A stretch of DNA of 64,000 nt from Faucicola osloensis_D (GCA_020041925.1 CP083409.1); one strand, 5' to 3'. Shown: positions 28,176 to 37,812, numbered from the stretch's first letter. The notes: a model not told the origin generated them from the sequence alone. Translations and numbers: made by a program.

Positions 28176-29081
28176 ATGTCGGTTTTGTCGGTATCAAAAA
28201 TATTGCCGTGTGTAGGATTGTTGCCATTTTCTCAGCGTGCTACTGCTTTATCTTTAGCGCAGCGTATCAAAGCTGCAAACGATAACCTTGCGCCCGATGT
28301 GCGGTTGGAACTTAGCGGTGATGATAGCGTCATTGTTTGGCTGACACGGATTGACAAGCGCAATGCGTTAAGTTTTGCGTTGATGGATAAACTCATTGAT
28401 TTAGCCCACCTGCTCACTACCTGGACGGACTTGCGGGCGGTGATTTTGGCAGGTGAAGGTAAAAGCTTTTCTACCGGCATTGATTTGGCGGATTTAAACA
28501 ACCCAAAAAACCTAAAACAGGTCGCTTGGGAGCTTATCAAACCGTTTCAAAGTAAATTTCAAAAAGTGTGCCTTGTGTGGCGAGAACTGCCGATGCCTGT
28601 CGTCAGTGTATTGCATGGACATTGCCTTGGCGCAGGGCTACAGTTGGCACTGGCGACCGATATCCGTATCGCCACAGCGGATTGCCAATTTGCCATTATG
28701 GAAGCCAAATGGGGACTGGTAGCGGATATGGGACTGACCCGGTCTGCAATGGGGGTGCTACGCGCCGATATCGTCAAGGAATTAGCAATGACGGCACGGA
28801 TTTTTGATGGGCAGCAGGCCTTTGACTACGGTGTAGTCAGCCATCTAAGCGATACACCGATGGAAGTTGCCAAAAATTTGGTCGCAGAATTAAGCAATCG
28901 CTCCCCCGATGCCGTCTTGGCGAGCAAACGCATCATCAATGCCATGTATCACACGCCTGCAACAACCTTGTATCAAGAGAAACTGTGGCAAATCAAATTA
29001 CTTCTAGGACAAAACCGCAAACTTGCCGTCAAAAAAGCCAAGGATGAAACCATCAAATTTATTGGGCGTCAATTTAACTAA
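28176..29081 (+). CDS. Crotonase / enoyl-CoA hydratase family protein
   Basis: The protein has 301 residues from the ATG at 28176, six bases after AAGG; an ATG at 28170 abuts the ribosome-binding site and is less likely. The crotonase core begins near residue 45: TRIDKRNALSFALMDKL, GEGKSFSTGIDLADL (oxyanion-hole loop), HGHCLGAGLQLALATDIRIA and EAKWGLVADMGLTRSAM. Gly/Asp positions in GAGL and EAKWG suggest a functional hydratase or isomerase, but the substrate cannot be told. An unusually long N-terminal extension precedes the core. It lies 38 bp before the phospholipase D gene. Confidence 0.85.
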   Translation: MSVLSVSKILPCVGLLPFSQRATALSLAQRIKAANDNLAPDVRLELSGDDSVIVWLTRIDKRNALSFALMDKLIDLAHLLTTWTDLRAVILAGEGKSFSTGIDLADLNNPKNLKQVAWELIKPFQSKFQKVCLVWRELPMPVVSVLHGHCLGAGLQLALATDIRIATADCQFAIMEAKWGLVADMGLTRSAMGVLRADIVKELAMTARIFDGQQAFDYGVVSHLSDTPMEVAKNLVAELSNRSPDAVLASKRIINAMYHTPATTLYQEKLWQIKLLLGQNRKLAVKKAKDETIKFIGRQFN

Positions 29082-29119
29082 TTTAACCTACGGCTTAATT
29101 GACCTTGGTGAGTGCCATC

Positions 29120-30778
29120 ATGCTAAGACCCCTGTTCAAACGTCGTCTTATTTTTTTAGCCAGCCTATTTTTGGTATGTATGGCGATTTTGTTTTTTATC
29201 GCCTGGTGGGGTCGTCTGCCTGCCAACACGGGTAAGCTAAGCACTTACCAAACCGCTGTCATTACCAAAGACAATCAAAAAACGGTGGCAACGGATATGC
29301 CACCTGATGAGCCCTCCAGTCGTTTTCGCCAATTTGGCTCGCAAAGCATGGCCGATGGCATCGCAGAGTTGGTTAAAAGCAATCCACAAAAAACGGGCGT
29401 TTATCCCTTGCCCGATGGCATGGATGCGTTTGCCGCACGTATGCTGCTCATTAGCACTGCAGAGAAAACGCTAGATGTGCAGTACTATATTTGGAATAAC
29501 GACATCACTGGCAATCTGATGTTCCAAGCCATCAAAGAAGCGGCAGAGCGCGGTGTGCGCGTGCGATTATTGATAGATGACAACAATACCCGTGGTCTCG
29601 ACCCAACGCTGTGGCTACTCAATGAACACCCAAATATTGAAGTGAGGCTGATGAACCCCAATCGTTTTCGCTCGTGGCGCTGGCTAGGGTTTGTGGGCAA
29701 TTTTGAGCGGCTTAATCATCGTATGCACAACAAATCCATCACCGCCGATAGCCAAATCACCATCACAGGCGGGCGCAATATTGGGGATGAGTATTTTTCT
29801 TTAAACCAAGAGATGGTATTTTCTGACCTAGATGTGCTGATGGTTGGGCATATTGTGCCGCAGATGTCACAAGCATTTGACCAATATTGGAACCATAAAC
29901 TGGCTTTTCCTATCACCGATTTGGTCAAAAAACCTGAGGCATCTGCCCTAAACCAAGTGTTTACCCCAAAAACCCAAAAAGCTGATAAACCCGCATCACA
30001 ACAACTCGACCCTGTGCTAAAGCTGAAAAACGACTATCTAAACCGCTTGGTGGCAATCGACTTTGTCAACCAAATCAAACAACAAAAATTGCCGCTCTAC
30101 TGGGCAAGCGTTCAGCTATTGACGGACAATCCTGATAAACTGGTCAGCAAAGCCAATAGCCAAGGGTTAGACATCAACCAAAGCTTAGGTAAAATTAGTA
30201 GTGAACTCAATTTAATCTCTGCGTATTTTGTACCCACGGAACAAGGCAAAGATTATTTTATCAACCTTGCAAAAAAAGGCGTAGCGGTGAATATTTTAAC
30301 CAATGCCATGAGCGCCACCGATGTCAAGCTTGTGCATTCTGGCTATGCCAAACACCGCAAAGACTTACTCAAAGCTGGGGTCAAGCTATATGAGCTAAAG
30401 CCCAATGCCATCAAAGACAATCTGCGTGATTCATACTTGACGGGAAGCTCTGCAACCAGCTTGCATGCCAAAACGTTTGAAAGCGATGGTGAAAAGGTGT
30501 ATATCGGCTCATTCAACTTTGATCCACGTTCAGCCTTGACCAATACCGAACTTGGCGTTGCCATCGCCCACCCTGTCCTTGCCAATAAAATCCGCAATGA
30601 ATTTTTGCAAGCCTTGCCAACAACCAGCTACACCTTGTCGCTCAAAGATGACAATATTCAGTGGTCAACGCTCGAGAACGGTCAAATCGTCACGTATGAT
30701 GAAGAACCACAAACCAAGGCTTGGCAGCGTACCCTAGTATGGATGCTATCGCACCTGCCGCTTGAAAGATTTTTATAA
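29120..30778 (+). CDS. Phospholipase D-family protein, cardiolipin synthase C-like
   Basis: The protein has 552 residues from the ATG at 29120 (GGTGAG seven bases upstream; an earlier TTG at 29099 is less likely). An N-terminal membrane anchor (residues about 8-30) is followed by two PLD domains with HxK(x)4D catalytic motifs: HNKSITADSQITITGGRNIG and LHAKTFESDGEKVYIGSFNFD. ILISTAEKTLDVQYYIWNND and the second GSFNFDPRS are typical of ClsC, which makes cardiolipin from phosphatidylglycerol and phosphatidylethanolamine. Another phosphatidyl-transfer role is possible. Confidence 0.88.
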   Translation: MLRPLFKRRLIFLASLFLVCMAILFFIAWWGRLPANTGKLSTYQTAVITKDNQKTVATDMPPDEPSSRFRQFGSQSMADGIAELVKSNPQKTGVYPLPDGMDAFAARMLLISTAEKTLDVQYYIWNNDITGNLMFQAIKEAAERGVRVRLLIDDNNTRGLDPTLWLLNEHPNIEVRLMNPNRFRSWRWLGFVGNFERLNHRMHNKSITADSQITITGGRNIGDEYFSLNQEMVFSDLDVLMVGHIVPQMSQAFDQYWNHKLAFPITDLVKKPEASALNQVFTPKTQKADKPASQQLDPVLKLKNDYLNRLVAIDFVNQIKQQKLPLYWASVQLLTDNPDKLVSKANSQGLDINQSLGKISSELNLISAYFVPTEQGKDYFINLAKKGVAVNILTNAMSATDVKLVHSGYAKHRKDLLKAGVKLYELKPNAIKDNLRDSYLTGSSATSLHAKTFESDGEKVYIGSFNFDPRSALTNTELGVAIAHPVLANKIRNEFLQALPTTSYTLSLKDDNIQWSTLENGQIVTYDEEPQTKAWQRTLVWMLSHLPLERFL

Positions 30779-30816
30779 GCTGTCATTGTTATGAACGACA
30801 GCGTGAGCCAATACGC

Positions 30817-31083
30817 TTAGCGCAATTGGCTATCTTTACTACCACGGCGATTAAATAGCTCAACTTTTTGCTGATGCTGTTCTAGCGATTGTTGACAACG
30901 CACACACAAGTGCACCCCTGGCATCGCAAGACGCCGTGCTTCGGGAATCGGCGCATCGCACTCCTCACAATGAGTTAGGCTCTCGCCCTGTGGCAATGCC
31001 CGTTTTGCCCGTTCAATCGCGTCATTAATAGTCGCTTCAATTTGCTCGTTTTCTGCGCCATCCGCAGCCCAACCACTTGCCAT
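30817..31083 (-). CDS. DksA/TraR-type zinc finger protein (YbiI-like)
   Basis: An 88-residue protein with a C4 zinc finger, CEECDAPIPEARRLAMPGVH followed by LCVRC, preceded by a short helix. Length and sequence match the small TraR/DksA relatives such as YbiI. They lack the long coiled coil of DksA, so RNA polymerase binding is uncertain. AAGGAAAAAT lies before the ATG. It sits downstream of yciK on the same strand (89-bp gap). Confidence 0.88.
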   Translation of the reverse strand: MASGWAADGAENEQIEATINDAIERAKRALPQGESLTHCEECDAPIPEARRLAMPGVHLCVRCQQSLEQHQQKVELFNRRGSKDSQLR

Positions 31084-31172
31084 ATTTTTCCTTGGATTTT
31101 AATAGGTTAATCATAATATGGTAGTGGTTTTGTCAAATTTCAATAGCGTATTAAAGCCATCATCGCGCCATT

Positions 31173-31943
31173 TTATTGTGGCTGTAAATCAATCACCTGA
31201 CCTTTGATACCTGCCGCCTCATCACTCATCAAGGCAACATACGCACTCATTAAGTCTTCGGGCGCAAGCAAGGTGTTGGGGTTTTCGCTCGGATAGGCAG
31301 CAGCCCGCATTTGGGTACGCGTGGCACCGGGATTGATGCAGTTAAAGCGCAGGGTGGTGGTTTTTTGGGTTTCTTGGGTGAAAATATCGCTCATGCCTTC
31401 TACCGCCAATTTTGACAGCGCATACGCCCCCCAAAACGCGCGTGGGCGGCTGCCAACACTACTAGAGGTAAACACCACTGAGCCACTTTGTGCAGATTTG
31501 AGTAGCGGTAGCAAAGCTTGGGTAAGGGTAAAGGTGGCATTAAAATTGACTTTCATCACTTGCTCAAAAATAATCGGGTCATACATCTCAAGCGGGGTCA
31601 ATACACCGAGCAACCCTGCATTGTGTAAAACACCGTCCAAATGCCCGACTTCACGCTCAATCAAAATCGCCAATTGCTGCATTTCGGTGTAGCTGGCGCT
31701 CTCTAAATTCATCGGCAACAACGCAGGTTGTGCACCACCTTCTGCTTCAATTAGGTCATATACAGCTTCAAGCTTGCTCGCGGTTTTGCCAAGTAGTAGC
31801 ACGGTGGCGCCATATTTTGCATAGCTTAGCGCGGCTGCTTTACCGATGCCATCACCTGCCCCTGTGACCAAAATATTTTTACCTTTTAGACAATCGGTAG
31901 GTGGGATAAAGTTACGGATATCATCATGCGTTGCTAAAGTCAT
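31173..31943 (-). CDS. yciK: YciK-family short-chain dehydrogenase/reductase
   Basis: A 256-residue SDR. Motifs: VTGAGDGIGKAAALSYAKYG (NAD(P)-binding, residues about 26-45), LHNAGLLG, the catalytic Ser in VVFTSSSVGSRPRAFWGAY and the YALSK Tyr-Lys pair, then INPGATRT. The substrate is unknown. The order ubiG-mupP-yciK on one strand is conserved in Pseudomonas, which supports the name. Confidence 0.9.
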   Translation of the reverse strand: MTLATHDDIRNFIPPTDCLKGKNILVTGAGDGIGKAAALSYAKYGATVLLLGKTASKLEAVYDLIEAEGGAQPALLPMNLESASYTEMQQLAILIEREVGHLDGVLHNAGLLGVLTPLEMYDPIIFEQVMKVNFNATFTLTQALLPLLKSAQSGSVVFTSSSVGSRPRAFWGAYALSKLAVEGMSDIFTQETQKTTTLRFNCINPGATRTQMRAAAYPSENPNTLLAPEDLMSAYVALMSDEAAGIKGQVIDLQPQ

Positions 31944-32055
31944 AGTTTCCTCAAAATTTTTCTCAAAAGCTTGCTAAAAAATTTACTAAAAATCGGTCAA
32001 ATTGTTAACGCCTTGTCTATGCATCAAGCGCCTAGTTGCTTGTTCAAATGTCCGC

Positions 32056-32766
32056 TCAAGCATCCGTCCAATCGCCAAGCAAAGCGGTCAATTCATCGAC
32101 GCTATGGATGATGTTATCTGCCCCCCAACTGCCCAAATCCGCTTGGTCTTCAGGGGGAATATAGCCATAAGCTGCCAAAATCGTGCGCATATTCGCCACA
32201 TTGCCCGCTTGAATGTCACGGATATGGTCACCGACATACACACAATTTTCAGGCTGTAACTGACGCCCGAGTTGTTCATTCAGCCGTGCTACTGCCAAAT
32301 ACATGGGCTCTGGGTCAGGTTTGGTGTGTTTGACATCATCAGGGCATACCAGTACGGCACAGCGCTCAGTTAGCTGAAGTTTCTCTAACAAATTTTCCGC
32401 CAAATAACGCGGCTTATTGGTGACAATGCCCCATACAATGCCACGTGATTCCAAGTTTTTTAGCAGCGAATCAAGCCCATCAAACAAGCGGCTATCAACA
32501 CAGATATCGGCTTCATAGGTGTCCAAAAAATCTTGCCGATAAGCCAGCAAGGTTGGGTCATCCTCAGTCACATCGGCAAGCTCGCCAAACATCAGCTTGA
32601 CCATGGCTCTGGCGCCTGCAGAAACTTGCTCACGAATGGCGGTATCACTGGGCGCTGGGTGCTGGTGTTTGGCGCACATCACCTTAATAATCCGAATAAA
32701 ATCAGGTGCCGTATCAATCAAGGTACCATCAAGGTCAAACAATACTGCTTGGCATTTTTCAGTCAT
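32056..32766 (-). CDS. mupP: HAD phosphatase, probable N-acetylmuramic acid 6-phosphate phosphatase
   Basis: A 236-residue HAD hydrolase with the nucleophile motif LFDLDGTLIDTAPDF at the N-terminus, VTNKPR (motif II), KPDPEP (motif III) and VGDHIRDIQAG (motif IV). By sequence alone it could be phosphoglycolate phosphatase (gph). Its place between ubiG and yciK is that of MupP in Pseudomonas, which dephosphorylates MurNAc-6-phosphate in the peptidoglycan recycling bypass. I infer mupP from that synteny. Confidence 0.82.
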   Translation of the reverse strand: MTEKCQAVLFDLDGTLIDTAPDFIRIIKVMCAKHQHPAPSDTAIREQVSAGARAMVKLMFGELADVTEDDPTLLAYRQDFLDTYEADICVDSRLFDGLDSLLKNLESRGIVWGIVTNKPRYLAENLLEKLQLTERCAVLVCPDDVKHTKPDPEPMYLAVARLNEQLGRQLQPENCVYVGDHIRDIQAGNVANMRTILAAYGYIPPEDQADLGSWGADNIIHSVDELTALLGDWTDA

Positions 32767-32806
32767 TTTTTGCTCAAATCAACGATTAATATTTAAGTAA
32801 AGCCAA

Positions 32807-33541
32807 CTACTGAGGTTTGTAGACTGCCATCATGTAGTTAACGTCAACATTTTGTGCCAGCCAGTAGTGCTTGATAAGTGGATTGTAATGTAAGCCAATT
32901 AAATCTTGACGCTTGCAGCCTGCCCGCTGAGCGAACCGATCTAGCTCGGCTGGGGTGATGAATTTTTCATAATCATGTGTGCCGCGTGGCAACAAGCGTA
33001 ATAAGTATTCAGCGCCAATCACCGCGAACAGGTAGGATTTTGGGTTGCGATTGATGGTCGATAGTACCAATACGCCATTGGGTTTGAGCAGGGTAAAACA
33101 AGCATTGATAATAGACTGCGGGTCTGGCACGTGCTCGAGCATTTCCATACAAGTCACTACATCAAACTCACCAGCATGCGCTTTGGCAAAATCTTCTACA
33201 GCAACACAAGCAAAATCAATCGCTTGGCTGGTCTGCGTAGCATGGATTTGTGCTGCCTTGATATTGGCTTCTCCCAAATCAATACCCGTCACTGTGGCGC
33301 CGCGCACTGCCATACTATGCGACAAAATACCACCACCACAGCCGACATCTAACACTTTTTTGCCTGTTAAGCCTGATTGCTGGCGGGCGATGGTTTGCTG
33401 TTCAATCCAGTTTAAGCGTAGCGGATTGATTTGGTGCAAGGTGGCAAACGCGCCTGATTTGTCCCACCATTCATTGGCAAGGTCGGTGAATTTTTGTACT
33501 TCTTGTAAGTCGACGTTTTGCTGTAGGTTCGGTTGTGTCAT
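32807..33541 (-). CDS. ubiG: Ubiquinone biosynthesis O-methyltransferase
   Basis: A 244-residue SAM methyltransferase performing both O-methylations of the ubiquinone ring. Features: FTDLANEWWDKSGAFATLHQ and NPLRLNWIEQQ at the N-terminus, SAM site VLDVGCGGGILSHSMA (about 64-79), TCMEMLEHVPDP and STINRNPKSYLFAVIGAEYLL, all characteristic of UbiG. It leads a probable operon with mupP (40-bp gap) and yciK. Confidence 0.95.
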   Translation of the reverse strand: MTQPNLQQNVDLQEVQKFTDLANEWWDKSGAFATLHQINPLRLNWIEQQTIARQQSGLTGKKVLDVGCGGGILSHSMAVRGATVTGIDLGEANIKAAQIHATQTSQAIDFACVAVEDFAKAHAGEFDVVTCMEMLEHVPDPQSIINACFTLLKPNGVLVLSTINRNPKSYLFAVIGAEYLLRLLPRGTHDYEKFITPAELDRFAQRAGCKRQDLIGLHYNPLIKHYWLAQNVDVNYMMAVYKPQ

Positions 33542-34065
33542 GATGATAGTTCCGTTTGATTTTTACTTCGCTATTTTTTAATTCGATACTTTTTACTTTA
33601 ATAGCATGTTATCGCGTTTTTTGAAATGCGGTTACTCGCTAACCACAATTGCTATCAAAAATAGCCTTATTCTAACAGTTTTTAGCCCATGCGCTGTAGA
33701 ATTTATGTGGCAGGCTGATAGCGTAAAATTGTAGGATAAATTTGTAGGGTAAAATAGCTTATTGCTCCATAACCGCATAACTTTCCAACTTTAAATATGA
33801 CTGATAAATTAAACTTAAAAAATATAATTTTTAATTTATAAAATTTAATTAACATATTGCTTATTTTTTTCGTCAGTGTAGTTTTTTTTAGTTTACAAAG
33901 TATTACACTTAGGCACGTCCTCAATTTATGATAGTATAACGCGCAGGTATTTTCGTATTTTGAGCCCTACTAGCAAGCGATTTTCTATAAGATACTATTC
34001 TTTATAAGATACTATAAGATATGAGCCGTGCTAGACCCTATGATTTGACTGTTAATGAGGCAACC
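33542..34065. repeat. Intergenic region between ubiG and dsbA with direct repeats
   Basis: 524 bp, strongly A+T-rich, without a credible gene. Near dsbA the 13-mer TATAAGATACTAT occurs at 33986-33998 and 34003-34015 (17-bp period), with a third partial copy from 34013. These repeats lie 50-80 bp before the dsbA start and could be regulator sites or part of its promoter. Nothing else was recognised. Confidence 0.45.
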
Positions 34066-34689
34066 ATGAAAAAATTAGCAATGACCGCAATCGCCGCCGC
34101 TATCGGCTTGACCAGTTTATCAACTCAAGCTGCAGATTTTGTAGCGGGTCAAGACTATAAGGTGCTTGCAAACCCAGAGAAAATTGAAGGCAATAAAATC
34201 ATTGTTCGTGAATTTTTTTGGTATGGTTGCCCACACTGCTACAAATTAGAACCTTACATGGCACAGTGGTCAAAAAAATTGCCAGCTGATGTGGTGTTTA
34301 TGCAGACGCCAGCTGCGATGAACCCTGTGTGGGAACAAAACGCCCGCGGTTTTTATGCCGCACAGTTATTAGGTTATCAAGGCAAAACCCACCAAGCAAT
34401 GTTTGACGCCATTCAAAAAGACCGTCAAAAATTGTTTGACCAAACCTCTATCGGCCAATGGTACGCATCAAAAGGCGTGGATATCAATAAATTTAACAGC
34501 ATGTACAATTCTTTTGCAGTGAATACCCGTATCGCACGCTCAAAAGATGCGGCGCAGCGCTTCCAACTATCAGGGGTACCTGCGGTTGTGGTTGATGGCA
34601 AATACGTTGTTGAGGGTGAGGATGGTAAAGTGCCACAAGTGGTTAACTATCTCATCAATAAAGCCCGTGCTGAGCGTGGTGGTAAATAA
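34066..34689 (+). CDS. dsbA: Periplasmic thiol:disulfide oxidoreductase DsbA
   Basis: It introduces disulfides into exported proteins. It has 207 residues from the ATG at 34066, five bases after GAGG; this opens a signal peptide (MKKLAMTAIAAAIGLTSLSTQA, cleavage after TQA). The thioredoxin active site is FFWYGCPHCYKLEP, and the cis-Pro loop is LSGVPAVVVDGKYVV. The usual helical insert lies between. It is a single gene with its own long upstream region. Confidence 0.94.
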   Translation: MKKLAMTAIAAAIGLTSLSTQAADFVAGQDYKVLANPEKIEGNKIIVREFFWYGCPHCYKLEPYMAQWSKKLPADVVFMQTPAAMNPVWEQNARGFYAAQLLGYQGKTHQAMFDAIQKDRQKLFDQTSIGQWYASKGVDINKFNSMYNSFAVNTRIARSKDAAQRFQLSGVPAVVVDGKYVVEGEDGKVPQVVNYLINKARAERGGK

Positions 34690-34779
34690 CTGTTTATTTA
34701 CGTTACTTACTTTTAATTTTCATATAGCAGTTGTTATTTCTAAATATTATTCGAATTTGACGTAAATCATCAGATAAGG

Positions 34780-34820
34780 CAATGTAACGCATTAATTTAA
34801 GAAGTCAATGAGTTACATTG
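34780..34820. repeat. Long-loop inverted repeat after dsbA
   Basis: CAATGTAAC (34780-34788) and GTTACATTG (34812-34820) are perfect 9-bp inverse copies separated by 23 nt, in the 294-bp gap between the convergent dsbA and LolC/E-like genes. The following T-run is short, so it is a weak terminator at best. Confidence 0.4.
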
Positions 34821-34983
34821 TTTAAAAATAAATAAAAAATGCTTTACTTTTGTAGTGCTTCCTACATTTACCAAAATTATTTTAGATTTTACGGGTGACT
34901 TTTAGTATTGAAGCACCAACATCCACATACTTTTTTCCAATTTATCAATTAATTTTCTTCTGTATTAAATACATCTTAGTAAT

Positions 34984-36222
34984 CTACTCTGCTTTTAACC
35001 CTTGTACGGGTTGAATATTTGCCGCTTTGTAAGCAGGATATATGGCGGCAAGCACAGACACTAGTATGCTTCCTATGACGACTAGCAAAATTTCACCTGC
35101 TTGGGGATTTGAGGGCAACTCAGTGACAAAGTAGGTACCAAATAAATCTAAGTTAAAAGTAGTATCTACCCATCGAGAAATTGTGCCAATCGACATTGCT
35201 AAGCCCAATCCCAACAATCCTCCCGTTAATGCGCCAATTATTGCAATTACACTGCCTTGGAATATAAAAATTCTAACTATCAGATTGCGGCTAGCTCCTA
35301 TAGTTTTTAGGATAGCTATTTCACTAGTTCTTTCAGTTACCATCATAATTAGACTAGAAACTAAATTAAAACCTGCTACCAAAATAATAAAAGCTAAAAT
35401 CATCGCAATCATTGTCTTTTGCATTCTGAGTATTTTAAACATATTACCATTAGTCATCGTCCAATTTTGTGCACTTAAGCCTTGCTTTAGTTGGATTGCT
35501 TTCTCAGCGGTCTGAGGCGCTTTAAATACATCTTTGAGCTTGAAACGTAAACCCTGAGCTCCTTGTGGCTGATTCAAGATTGCATTGACCGTTTCCATAG
35601 GTGCATAAGCGAAAATTTTTTCTGAGTCAGATCTTAATTTATAAATCCCAGAAACAGTAAACTGATTGTAGCGAGGAATAACGCCAGATGCCGAATTTGT
35701 GCCTTGGGTTAGAATAACAGTAATTTGATCTCCTAGCTTGACTTTAAGGGATTCCGCCAAAGCCTTTCCAATGATAATATTATTTTTTTGTTGAGATAAA
35801 CTTTCAAAATTACCCTCTATCATTTGATCATCTACGATAGATAATTTTTTTTCGTATTCTGGTATAATACCACTCAAGAGTATAGTGGAGACGCCACCCT
35901 GTGGTGTACTTACCATGCACTGTGTACGACTAAAAGGGGCAATCATTTGAATATTGCTATCTTGCTGTTGTGCTTGAATAGCTAAATTTTGCCAATCGGG
36001 CAACCGATTAGGCGAAAATACAGCAACTTGAGGTAATATGCCTAAGATTTTAATTTTGGTTTGTTGTTCAAAACCGTTCATTACTGATAATACAATAATA
36101 AGTACCGCCACTCCTAAAATCATTCCAAGCATTGATATTAAAGAAATAAAAGAAATAAATGTATTAGAATTTTTAGCAGAAACATTGCGTAAACCAATGT
36201 AGGCAGCAATAGGACGGAACAT
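34984..36222 (-). CDS. LolC/LolE-type lipoprotein-releasing ABC transporter permease
   Basis: An inner-membrane permease of 412 residues with the LolC/LolE layout: a first transmembrane helix preceded by IGLRNVSAKNSNTFISFISL, the NGFEQQTKIKILGILPQV segment, a periplasmic domain of about 200 residues, and three C-terminal helices (about 270-295, 315-345, 378-402). In E. coli LolCDE extracts outer-membrane lipoproteins and hands them to LolA; LolD is the ATPase. No lolD lies next to it. It is 70 bp downstream of Slam on the same strand, suggesting a link to delivery of the surface lipoprotein. Whether it is LolC, LolE or a LolF-type hybrid cannot be told. Confidence 0.85.
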   Translation of the reverse strand: MFRPIAAYIGLRNVSAKNSNTFISFISLISMLGMILGVAVLIIVLSVMNGFEQQTKIKILGILPQVAVFSPNRLPDWQNLAIQAQQQDSNIQMIAPFSRTQCMVSTPQGGVSTILLSGIIPEYEKKLSIVDDQMIEGNFESLSQQKNNIIIGKALAESLKVKLGDQITVILTQGTNSASGVIPRYNQFTVSGIYKLRSDSEKIFAYAPMETVNAILNQPQGAQGLRFKLKDVFKAPQTAEKAIQLKQGLSAQNWTMTNGNMFKILRMQKTMIAMILAFIILVAGFNLVSSLIMMVTERTSEIAILKTIGASRNLIVRIFIFQGSVIAIIGALTGGLLGLGLAMSIGTISRWVDTTFNLDLFGTYFVTELPSNPQAGEILLVVIGSILVSVLAAIYPAYKAANIQPVQGLKAE

Positions 36223-36292
36223 AAAGATTTCCTAAATATACAATGGGCGATATAATATCGCCCATTGTAGATAATTCGATAATTGATAACAA

Positions 36293-37771
36293 TTAGAATG
36301 TTTGGGTTAATTCTAGATTAAGGTTGTTTTTTGAGTACTCTTCAAAAGCACTATTACTTTTCACTTTATGATAATTCCAAGATAAACGCGGCGTAAGCTT
36401 AAATAATGTAAGATCACGCTTCCAAAGGCTTAAGCCTAAATCATACTCTTTATTTTTACGCTGAATACCTATGAAGTCTTGAGGCGCATCATAATCTCTT
36501 TGAGCATAACCCATAGATAAACGTGTTGAAATACCATGGTTCCATGCTTCTCCCCACCCTAATCTAATACCTACACGGTCATAAGAATCGCCTTCATAAC
36601 CTTTATCATTATCCCCTTTTACATAATCAATACTGCCTGTCAAAGAACGAGTCTGTTTAGGCAAGTAAACAAGTGAATTTGAAAAAAGTTTAGAATTCAT
36701 GTCATTAACATCGTATGCATCTTCATACCGCAACTGGGCAAGCTGTGAAAAATTTTGATACATTAATTTTGGTGTAACCCAATGATTGTAACTTAAGTTT
36801 AATGCTTTATTTTGATAATATTTCTCTAATTCACCTTTGTTTTCTGTACGAGATACGCCACCGCCATACCATTCTTGAGTCAACGAAGGATAAAGTTCTA
36901 ACTCAGTTGTCGCATTTTGATAGCCAATCCCTAATCCAACATTTGCATTGACTTCATTGAACTTATGATTATCCCAATAATATTTGCCATAGATATTTGA
37001 ATGTAAAGGCACATAATACCGATCATTGATTAACCACTTTTTATTCGCTCCGATACCATAACCAATGCCTTTTCCTTCCTCATGTGGCTGGGTATTAACT
37101 AAAGGTACATTGCCATTTGTTAAGGTGGTACCAACAGCTGAGGCATTGGTCAAATTATCATCATTTAAGAAACTAAAATTAAAGTCAAATACCCATCGTT
37201 CATTACTATCAACCGCTCTAATGTATTGATTAATACTTTCTATTTCTTTTGGATCGGTTAAGCTACTTCGAAGTTTTTCCAGCTCATTCTTAGCCGCTTT
37301 GAATTGTTTGTCTTGATATAAGGCATAAGCTAATTGAAAACGCAATAATCTAATATTGGGTAACACTGCATTAACTTTACGAAATAAATGAATTGCATCA
37401 ACCACTCGACCTTCCTTCATCGCAATGATGCCTTTTCCCCATTCAACCACTGATTCGTCTCGCTGTGGATACTGGGCATAAACAGGTATCAAATCTCTTA
37501 ATGCATCAGCATCTTGACGAAAAATCAAATACGAAAGGGTTTTTTCCATTTCCTCTGGATTATTTTTAAGATATTCAATAGAGGCCTTCTTATCCATTAA
37601 TTTGGGCAGGTTACTATTGGTAGTGCTAGAATTAGCGCTTTCTACCGTAGTAGACTGAGTAGCGGATATATTTTCTTCAGCATAACTTTGTAATGGCAGT
37701 ACAACACAGGTAAATAGCATTGGGTATTTTACTAGCGGTCGGTAAAATGATGACAAATGGGTAGTAAACAT
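36293..37771 (-). CDS. Surface lipoprotein assembly modifier (Slam), DUF560 family
   Basis: An outer-membrane translocon of 492 residues that moves lipoproteins to the cell surface. It has a signal peptide (cleavage near SYA, about residue 31), a periplasmic TPR-like domain (about 60-190, e.g. IIAMKEGRVVDAIHLFRKV and LAYALYQDKQFKAAKNELE) and a C-terminal beta-barrel of about 290 residues with alternating aromatic strands, ending LNLELTQTF with the terminal Phe of barrel proteins. FNFSFLNDDNLTNAS after the TPR region is a recognisable Slam feature. Its likely client is the lipoprotein encoded immediately upstream, the usual arrangement. It appears to have its own promoter. Confidence 0.9.
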   Translation of the reverse strand: MFTTHLSSFYRPLVKYPMLFTCVVLPLQSYAEENISATQSTTVESANSSTTNSNLPKLMDKKASIEYLKNNPEEMEKTLSYLIFRQDADALRDLIPVYAQYPQRDESVVEWGKGIIAMKEGRVVDAIHLFRKVNAVLPNIRLLRFQLAYALYQDKQFKAAKNELEKLRSSLTDPKEIESINQYIRAVDSNERWVFDFNFSFLNDDNLTNASAVGTTLTNGNVPLVNTQPHEEGKGIGYGIGANKKWLINDRYYVPLHSNIYGKYYWDNHKFNEVNANVGLGIGYQNATTELELYPSLTQEWYGGGVSRTENKGELEKYYQNKALNLSYNHWVTPKLMYQNFSQLAQLRYEDAYDVNDMNSKLFSNSLVYLPKQTRSLTGSIDYVKGDNDKGYEGDSYDRVGIRLGWGEAWNHGISTRLSMGYAQRDYDAPQDFIGIQRKNKEYDLGLSLWKRDLTLFKLTPRLSWNYHKVKSNSAFEEYSKNNLNLELTQTF

Positions 37772-37812
37772 ATGTAAGCCTATAAAGGAAAGATGATCAA
37801 AAAATGTGTTCC

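Noticed and set aside
34021..34065. Upstream ATG for dsbA
   Set aside because: It would bury the signal peptide behind 15 polar residues; the ATG at 34066 follows GAGG and opens a normal signal peptide.
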